Assembly: GCA_013373205.1 (NCBI GenBank) | Contig: JABXIG010000006.1 | Location: forward strand, 31,240 to 95,239 | From: Methylocystaceae bacterium | GTDB taxonomy: Bacteria; Pseudomonadota; Alphaproteobacteria; Rhodospirillales; Terasakiellaceae | Reading direction: 5' to 3' | DNA: 64,000 bases | Part shown: piece after piece, positions 52,968 to 63,007 of the stretch | Layout: every line of letters begins with the position of its first letter | Numbering within the stretch: position 1 is the first letter of the stretch | Notes under the pieces: model-generated | What the model was told of the DNA's origin: nothing | The model's database searches: none | The model's input: the letters and a program-made list of their open reading frames with translations, nothing else | Translations under genes and position numbers: made by a program

Positions 52968-53345
52968 TTAAACAGCAATAGGTAATTGCGGTTCAATCAG
53001 CATATCAGCACTAATGCCCGAAGCCGCGCGAATGGCTTTGATTTGGGAGATCGAAAGATCGCGTTTTCCAGATAAAAACTCTGATGCACGTGCTTTACTG
53101 CCCATGACTGTTGCTAAATCCTTTTGCTCTAATCCACTTAAATCCATATAGCCTTTAACAGCTTCAATTGGAGTGAGAGGCTCAACAGGGCATTGTTCTT
53201 CTTCATAATGTGCGATTAACATACTTAAGACACATAAGGTGTCATGCTCAGGCGTACCTTCTTTGCTGCCCCATAAACGCTCCAGCTGATCCATTGCTTG
53301 ATCATATTCTGCTTCATTATGAATTGGTGCTAACTGATAAGGCAT
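52968..53345 (-). CDS. higA: HigA-type antitoxin
   Basis: A 125-residue antitoxin. The C-terminal half is an XRE helix-turn-helix (KDLATVMGSKARASEFLSGK then RDLSISQIKAIRAAS) that would bind the operator upstream of higB. The N-terminal half (EAEYDQAMDQLERLWGSKEG) is the toxin-contacting part seen in HigA proteins of this type. It follows higB by 11 bases with a strong ribosome binding site (AGGAGGG). The toxin-first order is typical of hig modules. Confidence 0.92.
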   Translation of the reverse strand: MPYQLAPIHNEAEYDQAMDQLERLWGSKEGTPEHDTLCVLSMLIAHYEEEQCPVEPLTPIEAVKGYMDLSGLEQKDLATVMGSKARASEFLSGKRDLSISQIKAIRAASGISADMLIEPQLPIAV

Positions 53346-53356
53346 ATTACACCCTC

Positions 53357-53659
53357 CTAAAATCTGTGCACACTTAATGCATCAATTCGATCATATTCTG
53401 TATGGGTGCCACTAAATTGAATCCAACATGTTTGAGATGAAAAATCAAAAGCTGCGATCAGCCTAAAATCACCACCAGCCACTTCAAAATGCACACGTTC
53501 GTTATTCAGGGTCTTGCATTTAGAAAAAGCCTGCTGAACATCATTCATAGACTGCCATTGCGCTTTGCGAATAACAGCATGCCAAAACTTCAAAGATTTT
53601 TGTGTTTGTGGATGCTTATCCCAATATTCTTTTAAGCTTCTGTATTTGATGACATTCAT
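53357..53659 (-). CDS. higB: HigB-type mRNA interferase toxin
   Basis: A 100-residue RelE-superfamily toxin. SLKEYWDKHPQTQKSLKFWH, WQSMNDVQQAFSKCKTLNNE, FEVAGGDFRLIAAFDFSSQT and FSGTHTEYDRID match HigB proteins that cut mRNA on the ribosome. It is transcribed before higA from a promoter with a palindromic operator. The pair sits between trxA and a hypothetical gene. Confidence 0.92.
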   Translation of the reverse strand: MNVIKYRSLKEYWDKHPQTQKSLKFWHAVIRKAQWQSMNDVQQAFSKCKTLNNERVHFEVAGGDFRLIAAFDFSSQTCWIQFSGTHTEYDRIDALSVHRF

Positions 53660-53691
53660 ATAACTTTTCCAGTCTTGTCATCATTACAACA

Positions 53692-53708
53692 GTTTCCATT
53701 TTGGAAAC
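53692..53708 (-). promoter_or_regulatory. higBA operator
   Basis: GTTTCCATTTTGGAAAC is an inverted repeat with 6-bp arms, 33 bases upstream of the higB ATG. On the minus strand possible -35 (TTGTTT) and -10 (TGTAAT) hexamers overlap it. HigA or HigBA binding is expected from the family but not shown here. Confidence 0.6.
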
Positions 53709-53739
53709 AAGCAAGAGTTCACAAAATAGAAACCTTTAC

Positions 53740-54075
53740 TTAAATGACCTTGCCACCACCAAAAGAAGCGAGTGCTTCATCTAGGCTGCCCCGCCAGGTT
53801 TGGCGTTTGGCCAGTTTATTTTGGGCGGCTTCGGGCAGGTCGTCGAAACTGATTGCCCCCTTCATGATCAGAAGTTCGATCAAATCTTCCACAACGCGAG
53901 CCATGGCCATATCACTTTCGGCCAAATCTAAAAGGGTCGCAGCTGTGCCGGTTTGGGTGCTGAGGAACGCCATAATATCAGGATGGTTCATAGGGAGTTC
54001 TTCCTCCACCCCATCATGCGGATTTTGGTAAATTGCTTTGATTTCACCATTGGGTTCACGCAGGACATAGGGCAT
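53740..54075 (-). CDS. Conserved hypothetical protein, 111 residues
   Basis: A small acidic cytoplasmic protein with no signal peptide, membrane helix or catalytic motif I recognise. It opens with a beta-rich part (MPYVLREPNGEIKAIYQNP), then LPMNHPDIMAFL and a helical stretch (DMAMARVVEDLIELLIMKGA) ending SLDEALASFGGGKVI. I recall similar small genes in Rhodospirillales but no function. It lies downstream of proA on the same strand. Confidence 0.65.
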   Translation of the reverse strand: MPYVLREPNGEIKAIYQNPHDGVEEELPMNHPDIMAFLSTQTGTAATLLDLAESDMAMARVVEDLIELLIMKGAISFDDLPEAAQNKLAKRQTWRGSLDEALASFGGGKVI

Positions 54076-54155
54076 TGAAGTTCTCCAACAAGACAGATGT
54101 TTCTAATATTCTGGCTTGTTTTTTTAAAAACTTCAATGCTCTTGCTCGTTTTGGT

Positions 54156-55421
54156 TTAAGGGCGGCAATGTCCGTCGCCGCGTACTTTATATTTGAAGCT
54201 GGTCAGTTGCTCCACACCAACCGGGCCGCGCGCATGCATTTTCCCGGTGGAGATACCGATTTCAGCCCCCATGCCGAATTCACCGCCATCAGCAAATTGG
54301 GTGGAAGCATTGAGAACACAAATTGCGCTATCGACCTGATTGAGGAAGCTTTCCGCCACATTCATATCTTCGGTGATGATACAATCTGTGTGATGAGAGC
54401 CATAGGTGTTGATGTGGTTCACGGCCTCATTAACACCAGACACGACTTTTACAGAGATAATGGCGTCCAGATATTCAGTGCCCCAGTCTTCTTCACTAGC
54501 AGGCTGAATACGGGCGTCAACTTTTTGTGCCGCTGCATCCCCGCGGATCTCGCAGCCAGCATCGATCAGATCATTGATGATGGGTGACATGTCTACGTTT
54601 TCATGGACCAGCAGAGTTTCAGTTGCCCCACAAATTCCGGTGCGGCGCATCTTGCCATTGACCACGACTTTACGCGCTTTTTCCAGATCGGCCTTTTCAT
54701 CCACATAGATATGGCAAATGCCATCCAGATGTTTAAACAACGGAATTTTAGACTCGCGTGTGATACGTTCAATCAAGCCCTTGCCGCCGCGTGGCACAAT
54801 CACATCAATGGTGTCAGACATGGTCAGCATTTCACCCACTGCCGCACGGTCTGTGGTCGGGATCATCTGAATGCAGGTCTTGGGCAGGCCAACTTCTTCA
54901 AGGGCGGTTGTGAGGCAATCCATGATCGCATGGCTGGAATAAAAGCTTTCTGATCCACCGCGCAAAATTGCAACATTACCGGATTTCAGTGACAGTGCCC
55001 CTGCATCGGCTGTCACGTTGGGGCGTGATTCGTAAATAATACCGATGACGCCAAGGGGTACGCGCACGCGTTGGATTTCCAGCCCATTGGGACGGTCCCA
55101 TTCAGATATGATATCGCCCACCGGATCATCCAGTTTGGCAATATCTTCCAGACCTTTCGCCATGGCTTCGATGCGGGCATCATCCAGCATCAAGCGATCC
55201 AGCATGGACCCGCTTAAGCCTTTTTGTTCGCCTGCAGCCATATCTTTTGCGTTGGCATCCTTGATCAATGGGGCGTTTTTGCGCAACAAATCAGCCGCTT
55301 TTAAAAGGGCGTTGTTTTTTTGCTCAGTTGGCGCGATAGACAAAACAAGGCTTGCGGCTTTCGCCTGGGTGCCGAGGTCTTGCATAATCGCTTTGATGTC
55401 TTGAGCTGCTTGCGCCGTCAT
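54156..55421 (-). CDS. proA: Gamma-glutamyl phosphate reductase
   Basis: ProA (421 residues) reduces gamma-glutamyl phosphate to glutamate semialdehyde in proline synthesis. The aldehyde-dehydrogenase fold shows [58 protein letters not shown] and the catalytic Cys in [17 protein letters not shown] precedes ATG 55421. proB lies 4.1 kb upstream on the same strand, separated by three unrelated genes, whereas they are usually adjacent. Confidence 0.96.
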   Translation of the reverse strand: MTAQAAQDIKAIMQDLGTQAKAASLVLSIAPTEQKNNALLKAADLLRKNAPLIKDANAKDMAAGEQKGLSGSMLDRLMLDDARIEAMAKGLEDIAKLDDPVGDIISEWDRPNGLEIQRVRVPLGVIGIIYESRPNVTADAGALSLKSGNVAILRGGSESFYSSHAIMDCLTTALEEVGLPKTCIQMIPTTDRAAVGEMLTMSDTIDVIVPRGGKGLIERITRESKIPLFKHLDGICHIYVDEKADLEKARKVVVNGKMRRTGICGATETLLVHENVDMSPIINDLIDAGCEIRGDAAAQKVDARIQPASEEDWGTEYLDAIISVKVVSGVNEAVNHINTYGSHHTDCIITEDMNVAESFLNQVDSAICVLNASTQFADGGEFGMGAEIGISTGKMHARGPVGVEQLTSFKYKVRGDGHCRP

Positions 55422-55498
55422 CGATTTAATCCTTCTATTTGAGTTGGGCGGCTAAAATAAGCGTTTCCTTTAAAAGGCGCAAGCTGTATCAAAGAGCC

Positions 55499-56695
55499 AT
55501 GACAGACACATTCAATTGGTCCAAAGACCGCATGCAAGTTATTCTGATTGCCGGAGCGCAGGCTTTGGTGATGAGCGGGTCCAGCTTGATTATGACCATT
55601 ACCGCATTGACCGGAGCAATTCTGGCTGATGATCCGGCGATGGCGACCCTGCCACTTGCCTTTCAGTTTGTCGGTATGATGTGCGCGACCATTCCGGCTT
55701 CGCTCTTTATGGGGCGGGTGGGGCGCAAAATTGGCTTTAGTGTTGGATTGATAATTGGCATCGGCTCTGCCCTGCTGGCGGCACAAGCCATTTTTATGGG
55801 GAGCTTCTGGCTTTTTGTCGTGGGCAGTTTTGGTCTGGGGATCAATAACAGTTTCGCCGCTTATTTGCGGTTTGCCGCAGCCGAGATCGTCCATAAAGAC
55901 CATCGCCCCACGGCCATTTCTTATGTCATGGCAGGCGGGATTGTGGCGGCTTTTGTCGGGCCATGGCTGGCAACAGAATCGAAAGAATGGTTTGAACCTG
56001 TCTTGTTTGCAGGCGGCTTTGTCTCTATGGCCGGGCTTTATATTCTTGCCATGACGGTGGTCTGGAGCGTGCGCTTTCGAAAAGAAACCCCAACATCTGA
56101 AATGCACGGCCCGGCACGCCCTTTGTCAGAAATTATCAAACAACCTGCTTTTATCACAGCCGTTTTAGCCGGGACTATGGGCTATGGGGTCATGAGTTTG
56201 GTGATGACTGCGACACCTCTCGCCATGGTGGCTTGCGGTCTGCAATTTGATGATGCGGCCTTTGTGATTCAATGGCATGTGCTTGGTATGTTTGTGCCCA
56301 GCTTTTTCACCGGAAAACTGATCCAGCGTTTTGGCGTGCTTACGATCATTTTGATTGGGACGATTCTGAACGGGGTTTGTATGGTGATTGCACTGGCGGG
56401 GATTGATCTGATGAATTTCTGGTTCGCGCTGGTCGCCCTTGGGATCGGCTGGAACTTCATGTTTATCGGCGGCTCCAGCCTTTTGACCCAATGTTACCGC
56501 GAAACCGAACGTTCCAAAGTTCAGGCGCTCAACGATTTTCTTGTTTTTGGAACCGTAGCGGCTGCCAGTTTTTCCAGCGGGGCTATTCAGGACACAATGG
56601 GCTGGAGCTGGGTTAACATCGTGGTTGCTGCCCCTATGATCATGGCACTTTTAAGTGTGATTTGGCTGATGCGCTTGCGCCGTGCAGACGGATAG
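55499..56695 (+). CDS. MFS transporter
   Basis: A 398-residue protein with 12 membrane helices. Loop 2-3 carries MGRVGRKIGFSVGLIIG, the usual MFS motif region, and IGTILNGVCMVIALAGIDLM lies in the second half. I cannot assign a substrate. ATG 55499 gives the natural N-terminus (MTDTFNWSKDRMQV). It is divergent from proA and interrupts the minus-strand proB-proA order. Confidence 0.85.
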   Translation: MTDTFNWSKDRMQVILIAGAQALVMSGSSLIMTITALTGAILADDPAMATLPLAFQFVGMMCATIPASLFMGRVGRKIGFSVGLIIGIGSALLAAQAIFMGSFWLFVVGSFGLGINNSFAAYLRFAAAEIVHKDHRPTAISYVMAGGIVAAFVGPWLATESKEWFEPVLFAGGFVSMAGLYILAMTVVWSVRFRKETPTSEMHGPARPLSEIIKQPAFITAVLAGTMGYGVMSLVMTATPLAMVACGLQFDDAAFVIQWHVLGMFVPSFFTGKLIQRFGVLTIILIGTILNGVCMVIALAGIDLMNFWFALVALGIGWNFMFIGGSSLLTQCYRETERSKVQALNDFLVFGTVAAASFSSGAIQDTMGWSWVNIVVAAPMIMALLSVIWLMRLRRADG

Positions 56696-56768
56696 TTTTA
56701 GGGCAAGCAGACAATGTTCATATGCGACGGCAGGTGTCTTTTGACAATGTGCTCCAATGAAAAAGAGG

Positions 56769-56786
56769 TCCCTGTTTTCACAGGGA
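56769..56786. terminator. Terminator between convergent MFS and chemoreceptor genes
   Basis: TCCCTGTTTTCACAGGGA forms a 7-bp stem. On the minus strand it is followed by CCTCTTTTTC, which suits termination of the chemoreceptor transcript ending at 56806. The hairpin core repeats that at 39194-39213. Confidence 0.65.
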
Positions 56787-56805
56787 AACGGGTTATGTTT
56801 AATAT

Positions 56806-58485
56806 TTACCCTGCCAGCAACTCATCCAGCAGACGGATAACGTCTTTCGACGCCTCATCGACTTTGGCGATTTCGGCTAAAGCGCCTTCGACGTCACCAG
56901 CATTGTAAAGGTGCACGGCTTCGATGCCAAGGGTGTGAACTCTTTCGTGGGGGGCTTCCAAGGCGGAAAAAGCGGGATGGTTTTTCAGCTCATTGGCGGC
57001 ATCGGAATAATACCATTTACCCAAACGACAACAGGTGTGATCGGACAATTCATCCGGGTTCAGGCCTTCCAGACCTGCGATCATGTCTGCGAGGCGTTTT
57101 TTCCAAATGATATGGTCTGATTTTGCGATGCGTACGATACGGTTGGGGACTTCGAAGTTTTCAAGCGTGCTCATTTGTTCGCTGATCATGGTTTCGACCG
57201 CTTGCATGGCCACCATGTTGGATTTAACATCTTCCACGTTGTGCTTGCTGTTATTGGCAATGCCGGTGATGGAGCTGTTTATATTGTCAGCAGCTTCGGT
57301 CTGTTCATCCAGAACGGCACTGATTTGATCCATACTTTTTGAGGCGGCTTCGATTTTTCCAGCAACATCATTCATGTTGGCATTTACGCTATCCATGACG
57401 GCCTGACCGTTGGCAACTGCTTTGGTCCCTTCGTGCATCGAGAAAACAATTTTACCCATTTCATCGCGCAGATTATCAATGCGTTCACGGATTTGATCGG
57501 TCGCGCGTGAGGTTTGATCCGCCAGGGCTTTGACTTCGCCAGCCACAACAGCAAACCCCTTGCCGGCTTCGCCTGCACGTGCTGCTTCAATGGTGGCATT
57601 CAGGGCCAGAAGGTTGGTTTGGGATGCAATCTTTTCAATGGATTCGACAATTTCACCGATTTGTTGAGACGCATGGGAAAGTTCATCCACGCGGGTAGCC
57701 GCTGTGGAAACGGCATGGGCAATTTCATTCATGCTTTCGACAGCTTCTCGGGTAGCATCCTGACCGTTATGGGTGGTCTCCAGTGCCTCGCTAGACGAAC
57801 GTGAGACTTGCGTACTGTTTTCGCTGATGGTCTGAAACCCCATAACCATTTGTTCGATAGCTGCTGCAATCTGTTGGGTGTCTGTATCGACATTGCGGAT
57901 GGCATGAAGGATGGAAGCATTGGAAATCGCAGCTTCATTCACGGACATGGAAAGGTTGACAGAACGGTCCATCAATTGATTGGCAAAATCGCTTTGGGCA
58001 TTATGGGTGTGTGTTTTACTTGAATGATTAACAAAAGAGCTCATGGCCACTTCGAGATCCATAAAAGTAATGGATGTGATGGCTTGACAAACCGGGATCG
58101 CTTTTTTGGGATCTTTTCCGTAAGTTTTCAATACGAGATTGAGCAATTCATCCACGATCAGGTTGTAACCAGCGATATACCATTGCGGGCTGACACCGAC
58201 CCGTTCATGGACTTCTCCAATTTTGGCTGATCTTTGAAGAAACTCTTCATCAAAATGACCTTGAAATAATCGGACCCAATGTTGTTTTTGTGCTGCTTTC
58301 AACGCGTCAAGGCCAGAGCTATTTTTCAACATTTCCGGTACGTCATCCCAGCTTTGGACATGCACGTAAAATCGATCCAAAATGCCATCCAAATGACGTT
58401 CCAATGTGGGTAAAAAGCTGCTTAAAGCCTTTACTGCGTCAGAATTAAGACGATATTGTTTTAACTTTTCAGAAATGTCAGTCAT
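56806..58485 (-). CDS. Globin-coupled methyl-accepting chemotaxis protein with CZB domain
   Basis: A 559-residue soluble receptor. Residues 1-160 form a protoglobin-like sensor; His93 in [20 protein letters not shown] is the expected proximal haem ligand. The signalling domain has the tip [20 protein letters not shown]. The C-terminal CZB zinc-binding domain has [21 protein letters not shown] and HERVH. There are no membrane helices, so it is a cytoplasmic oxygen (or NO/redox) sensor for aerotaxis, like HemAT. ATG 58485 gives the family start; an upstream frame adds 14 residues without support. Confidence 0.92.
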   Translation of the reverse strand: MTDISEKLKQYRLNSDAVKALSSFLPTLERHLDGILDRFYVHVQSWDDVPEMLKNSSGLDALKAAQKQHWVRLFQGHFDEEFLQRSAKIGEVHERVGVSPQWYIAGYNLIVDELLNLVLKTYGKDPKKAIPVCQAITSITFMDLEVAMSSFVNHSSKTHTHNAQSDFANQLMDRSVNLSMSVNEAAISNASILHAIRNVDTDTQQIAAAIEQMVMGFQTISENSTQVSRSSSEALETTHNGQDATREAVESMNEIAHAVSTAATRVDELSHASQQIGEIVESIEKIASQTNLLALNATIEAARAGEAGKGFAVVAGEVKALADQTSRATDQIRERIDNLRDEMGKIVFSMHEGTKAVANGQAVMDSVNANMNDVAGKIEAASKSMDQISAVLDEQTEAADNINSSITGIANNSKHNVEDVKSNMVAMQAVETMISEQMSTLENFEVPNRIVRIAKSDHIIWKKRLADMIAGLEGLNPDELSDHTCCRLGKWYYSDAANELKNHPAFSALEAPHERVHTLGIEAVHLYNAGDVEGALAEIAKVDEASKDVIRLLDELLAG

Positions 58486-58598
58486 GAAGCGATGCCTGCT
58501 TGTGGTTATTTTTGTATGCAGTATCACATAGCAGAAAGGAATTAACGCTTTATGTATATAGGGTAAAGAAAGTATATAGAAATGTAAAAAGGCTTGTT

Positions 58599-59522
58599 TT
58601 ATTGAGTTTTGCGGGGTCTGCGCACGTCTTCCTGATCCCAGGTGCGTAAGGTTTTTTCAATCAGAGGCGCTGTTTTATACCAGATGGGTAATTGGGACAG
58701 GATGTAATAGAAGAAATCCCGGCTGAACATGGATTTCCCTTGTTCGCGTTTTGCCCATTTCCAGGCGCGTCCGGCACAGCGCTTAAACGCAATGCGTTGC
58801 AATTTCGTCGGCACATCCGGGTGATCGCGCAAAAAATGCTGGATGGTGGCAGACAGGTCATGAATCACGGTGGCAGAGGCATCAAGTACGCGGCCATCGG
58901 CTTCTATGGGGCCAAAGACGGACATGAGATCTGTTGTCCCCATGCGCCCTTGATAGCTGATGCGCAAGGGCAGGGAAAAATCCTGCACAAAAATAGTATC
59001 GTCACAGCCACCAACCTCTTTAAAGGTTCTGGTGCGGATCATGGTCGAGGTTGACCCGCCCATGCCTTTTTTGATGAAGGTTTCGAACGGGTTGGCGATC
59101 AGTTCGACAGATGCGCTTTCATCATTGGCGCCTTTGAAAGCTGCTACAAGATCATCGGCCAGTTCCCATCTGGCTTGCAGGTGGTCCAGTTGGTGTTCGC
59201 GCATAATCTCAAGCATACGCCGGGTGGCAAAATGGGTCATCACATCATCGGCATCGACGATTTTGATAAATTCCCCATTGGCGGCAAAGCCTCCGCGGTT
59301 AGTCGCGCCTGCAACGCCCGTGTTTTTCTGTTCAATAATGGTGACATTGGGCCAGTCGGCGGTTTGTTCTCTAATGACAGCGACAGAATTATCACTGGAC
59401 CCATCATCAACAAAGATAAATTCACGTTCAAAATCACCGGATTGGGCGCCCAGCGACATCAGCATGGGGGCGAGAAATTTTTCTTTGTTATAAACGGTGA
59501 TGACAAAAGAAACGTCGATCAT
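58599..59522 (-). CDS. Family 2 glycosyltransferase
   Basis: A 307-residue GT-A enzyme. The N-terminus [20 protein letters not shown], the nucleotide-binding [14 protein letters not shown] and the metal motif [11 protein letters not shown] are typical of GT2. Its start overlaps the proB stop (ATGA), so it is translated with proB despite an unrelated role, probably in surface polysaccharide synthesis. The sugar and acceptor are unknown. Confidence 0.9.
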   Translation of the reverse strand: MIDVSFVITVYNKEKFLAPMLMSLGAQSGDFEREFIFVDDGSSDNSVAVIREQTADWPNVTIIEQKNTGVAGATNRGGFAANGEFIKIVDADDVMTHFATRRMLEIMREHQLDHLQARWELADDLVAAFKGANDESASVELIANPFETFIKKGMGGSTSTMIRTRTFKEVGGCDDTIFVQDFSLPLRISYQGRMGTTDLMSVFGPIEADGRVLDASATVIHDLSATIQHFLRDHPDVPTKLQRIAFKRCAGRAWKWAKREQGKSMFSRDFFYYILSQLPIWYKTAPLIEKTLRTWDQEDVRRPRKTQ

Positions 59523-60652
59523 GCATCCACCACCAGATCATCACGGTGGATCATAACGTCGCGGCCTTGATATCCGATTTTTTCTTCAATCTCGCTGGAT
59601 TTGACCCCAACGATCAGCCTTGCATCTTCTGATCCATAAGCCATCAGGCCGCGCGCGACTTCTTTGCCATCAGGGGCAATGACTTGCACGGCTTCGCCTC
59701 GATCAAACGTGCCGATAATTTCTTTCACACCAATGGGCAGGATACTTTTTCCGGCGCGCAAGGCCTTGAGGCAGCCTGCATCGACAATCACTTTACCAAC
59801 GGGTTTCAAGCTGCCTGAAATCCATTGTTTACGTGCGTTTTTCGGTGTTGCATCCGGTAGGAACCAGCTGGATTTCACCCCATCTTCCAAGGCTTTCAAG
59901 GGGTTCATGCGTTCGCCTTTGGTAATGACCATGCGACAGCCGGAATTTAACGCGATTTTGGCAGCTGCAATCTTGGTGGTCATCCCGCCGGAGCCCACAT
60001 TGCTGGCAGACCCGCCCGCCATGGCTTCGATCTCTGGTGTGATCTGCTTAATCACCGGAATAAATTCGGCTTGTGCATCTCTGGATGGATCGGCCGTGTA
60101 AAGTCCATCGATATCGGAAAAGAGAACCAATGTATCAGCACTGATCATGGCGGCCACCCGTGCAGCCAGTCGATCATTATCACCAAAGCGAATTTCATCG
60201 GTTGCAACGCTGTCATTTTCGTTAATCAACGGGATCGCCCCGACTTTTAGCAATGTCTCGATCGTGTTGCGCGCATTGATGTAACGGCGACGGTTTTCGC
60301 TATCTTCAAGCGTGACCAGAATTTGCGCCACCGTGATTCGGTGATGTCCTAGAACTTCTTGATACGCATGGGCAAGACGGATATTTCCGCAGGCTGCCGC
60401 GGCTTGTTTTTCATCCAGTCGCAAGGCGCCAGTGGGCAGATCAAGGTGGCGTCGTCCCACAGCGACAGCGCCGGATGTTACAATGACGATTTCCTGACCC
60501 CGCGCGCGGGCTTCGGCGATATCACTTGCCAGACTTTCCAGCCAGCTGCGGTGAACGGTGCCACGTTCTGCATCAACCAACAGGGCAGAGCCGATTTTAA
60601 TGACGATCCGTTTGCCGTCTTTTAATGCCGTGCTTTTGAGAAGGTCTGCCAT
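59519..60652 (-). CDS. proB: Glutamate 5-kinase
   Basis: ProB (377 residues) phosphorylates glutamate in the first step of proline synthesis. The amino-acid kinase domain has RIVIKIGSALLVDAERGTVH, VTSGAVAVGRRHL and NENDSVATDEIRFGDNDRLA. A C-terminal PUA domain (about 285-370) contains GRSILPIGVKEIIG-like AGKSILPIGVKEIIGTFDRG. It overlaps the glycosyltransferase start and follows obgE after 115 bases containing a palindromic repeat. Confidence 0.96.
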   Translation of the reverse strand: MADLLKSTALKDGKRIVIKIGSALLVDAERGTVHRSWLESLASDIAEARARGQEIVIVTSGAVAVGRRHLDLPTGALRLDEKQAAAACGNIRLAHAYQEVLGHHRITVAQILVTLEDSENRRRYINARNTIETLLKVGAIPLINENDSVATDEIRFGDNDRLAARVAAMISADTLVLFSDIDGLYTADPSRDAQAEFIPVIKQITPEIEAMAGGSASNVGSGGMTTKIAAAKIALNSGCRMVITKGERMNPLKALEDGVKSSWFLPDATPKNARKQWISGSLKPVGKVIVDAGCLKALRAGKSILPIGVKEIIGTFDRGEAVQVIAPDGKEVARGLMAYGSEDARLIVGVKSSEIEEKIGYQGRDVMIHRDDLVVDA

Positions 60653-60671
60653 GATTTGCTCTTACTAAGTT

Positions 60672-60755
60672 GTCATCCCGGATTTATTCCGGGATCCACA
60701 GTTCAGGCAATGAGTATTGTTTCCAAAGTGGACCCCGCAACAAGTGCGGGGTGAC
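60672..60755. repeat. Palindromic intergenic repeat between obgE and proB
   Basis: Two hairpins, ATCCCGGATTTATTCCGGGAT and CCCCGCAACAAGTGCGGGG-like, are framed by GTCA (60672) and TGAC (60755). The whole element is an imperfect palindrome of the same class as 4971-5030. It may separate proB from the ribosomal protein/obgE transcript. Confidence 0.65.
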
Positions 60756-60767
60756 AGTTATATCTAA

Positions 60768-61886
<1,119 letters not shown>

Positions 61887-61890
61887 TCAT

Positions 61891-61950
61891 GTATTCCTGC
61901 GAAGGCAGGAATCTCTTCATTCTAAAGACCCCCGCCTTCGCAGGGGAACG
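61891..61950. repeat. Palindromic intergenic repeat between rpmA and obgE
   Basis: TATTCCTGCGAAGGCAGGAA opens and CCCCGCCTTCGCAGGGG closes a 60-bp imperfect palindrome related to 4971-5030 (shared GCGAA/TTCGC core and length). It lies in the rpmA-obgE gap, where it could attenuate transcription or protect mRNA ends. Confidence 0.6.
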
Positions 61951-61996
61951 AAAAAAGAGGAATGGTTAGTCACCATCCCTCTCTTCTCAAACTCTT

Positions 61997-62018
61997 AATA
62001 AGCGAGATTTCGCTTATT
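61997..62018 (-). other. Hairpin overlapping the rpmA stop codon
   Basis: AATAAGCGA (61997-62005) and TCGCTTATT (62010-62018) form a 9-bp stem with a 4-base loop, overlapping the rpmA stop at 62014-62016. No T tract follows on the minus strand. It may stabilise the mRNA end or pause transcription before obgE. Confidence 0.4.
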
Positions 62019-62271
62019 CAGCCGCTTCTACGTTTACGAAGGTGCGACCTTTGGCTTTGGTGCGGAAGTTCACTTTACCTTCTGCTTTTGCAAAAAGGGT
62101 GTGGTCTTTACCGATACCAACGTTTTCGCCCGGGTAGAATTTTGTACCGCGTTGACGGACCAAAATGTTGCCAGCCAATACAGCTTCACCACCGTATTTT
62201 TTGACGCCGAGGCGTTTGCTTTCTGAATCGCGACCGTTACGGGACGAGCCACCAGCTTTCTTATGAGCCAT
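62014..62271 (-). CDS. rpmA: 50S ribosomal protein L27
   Basis: L27 (85 residues) has the conserved start [20 protein letters not shown] and [21 protein letters not shown], then [15 protein letters not shown]. Its N-terminus reaches the peptidyl transferase centre. It lies 27 bases after rplU. Confidence 0.97.
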   Translation of the reverse strand: MAHKKAGGSSRNGRDSESKRLGVKKYGGEAVLAGNILVRQRGTKFYPGENVGIGKDHTLFAKAEGKVNFRTKAKGRTFVNVEAAE

Positions 62272-62298
62272 AACTTAATCTCCTAAAAATGAACGGCC

Positions 62299-62610
62299 TT
62301 AGCCTTTGATAGACTTAATGCGCAAAACGGTCTGCTCTTGGCGGTGACCTTTTGTGCGGCGATATTGTTGACGACGTTTTTTCTTGAAGATGATGACTTT
62401 ATCACCTTTGCCTTGTTCCAGAACTTCTGCAGTTACAGAAGCGCCTTTAACAAGCGGTGTGCCAACAGTGGTTTTGCCTTCTGCGCCAACCAGAAGAACG
62501 TCTTCCAGCTTGATTTCAGAACCGGCTTCACCAGCCAATTTTTCAACAACGATTACGTCATTTTCAGCGACAGTATACTGCTTGCCGCCAGTTTTCACGA
62601 TAGCGAACAT
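62299..62610 (-). CDS. rplU: 50S ribosomal protein L21
   Basis: L21 (103 residues) begins [20 protein letters not shown] and ends with [20 protein letters not shown], the basic rRNA-binding part, then LRIKSIKG. It is first in the rplU-rpmA-obgE unit and has its own promoter with a leader of about 125 bases. Confidence 0.97.
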   Translation of the reverse strand: MFAIVKTGGKQYTVAENDVIVVEKLAGEAGSEIKLEDVLLVGAEGKTTVGTPLVKGASVTAEVLEQGKGDKVIIFKKKRRQQYRRTKGHRQEQTVLRIKSIKG

Positions 62611-62743
62611 GGTTCGTCATATCCTTAAATTTACGCGCTTTACGGTGCCGGGATTGCCAGACTTCGACTCGAAACGAGAACCTCAAACAGCGTGTTAACA
62701 AATATAGGGCTTTATGAACCCATAAAACCCGTCAAGTCGGCGC

Positions 62744-62771
62744 ACTATACGCATCTTTTCCAAAGAGTCAA
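62744..62771 (-). promoter_or_regulatory. Sigma-70 promoter of rplU-rpmA-obgE
   Basis: On the minus strand TTGACT (62771-62766) and TATAGT (62749-62744) are separated by 16 bases. Transcription from about 62737 leaves a leader of about 127 bases before the rplU ATG, with a possible hairpin CTCGTTTCGAG near 62670. Confidence 0.65.
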
Positions 62772-63007
62772 TGAAATATGATTTTGCTGCCGGTGGCAGG
62801 GCAAAACACTTTAATCAAACCTGGAAAAACGGGATGGAAAGCTCAAGGGTTTATTCAAAGCAGTTCCAAATCTACTCGTAATGAGTGTGATAAAGATGTA
62901 ACAGCTTGTTATCAAAAAACTATTATATGTTGAAATTAACACCATTTACTTGTTTTTGAGGATATCTTTTCTGCTCGGTGAATAGAAAGCAGAGAAGGGA
63001 ATCTTCC
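62772..63007. other. Intergenic region between rplU promoter and surface-protein gene
   Basis: A divergent region of about 235 bases. It holds an AT-rich tract before 63008 that must carry the promoter of the plus-strand gene; TTGAGG-N17-TGAATA near 62955-62985 is a weak candidate. AGAAGGGAA before the ATG is a good ribosome binding site. No gene or RNA is evident. Confidence 0.45.

Noticed and set aside
55418..56107. 229-codon minus-strand frame opposite the MFS gene
   Set aside because: The plus-strand MFS protein is clear; the antisense frame is His/Arg-rich shadow sequence.
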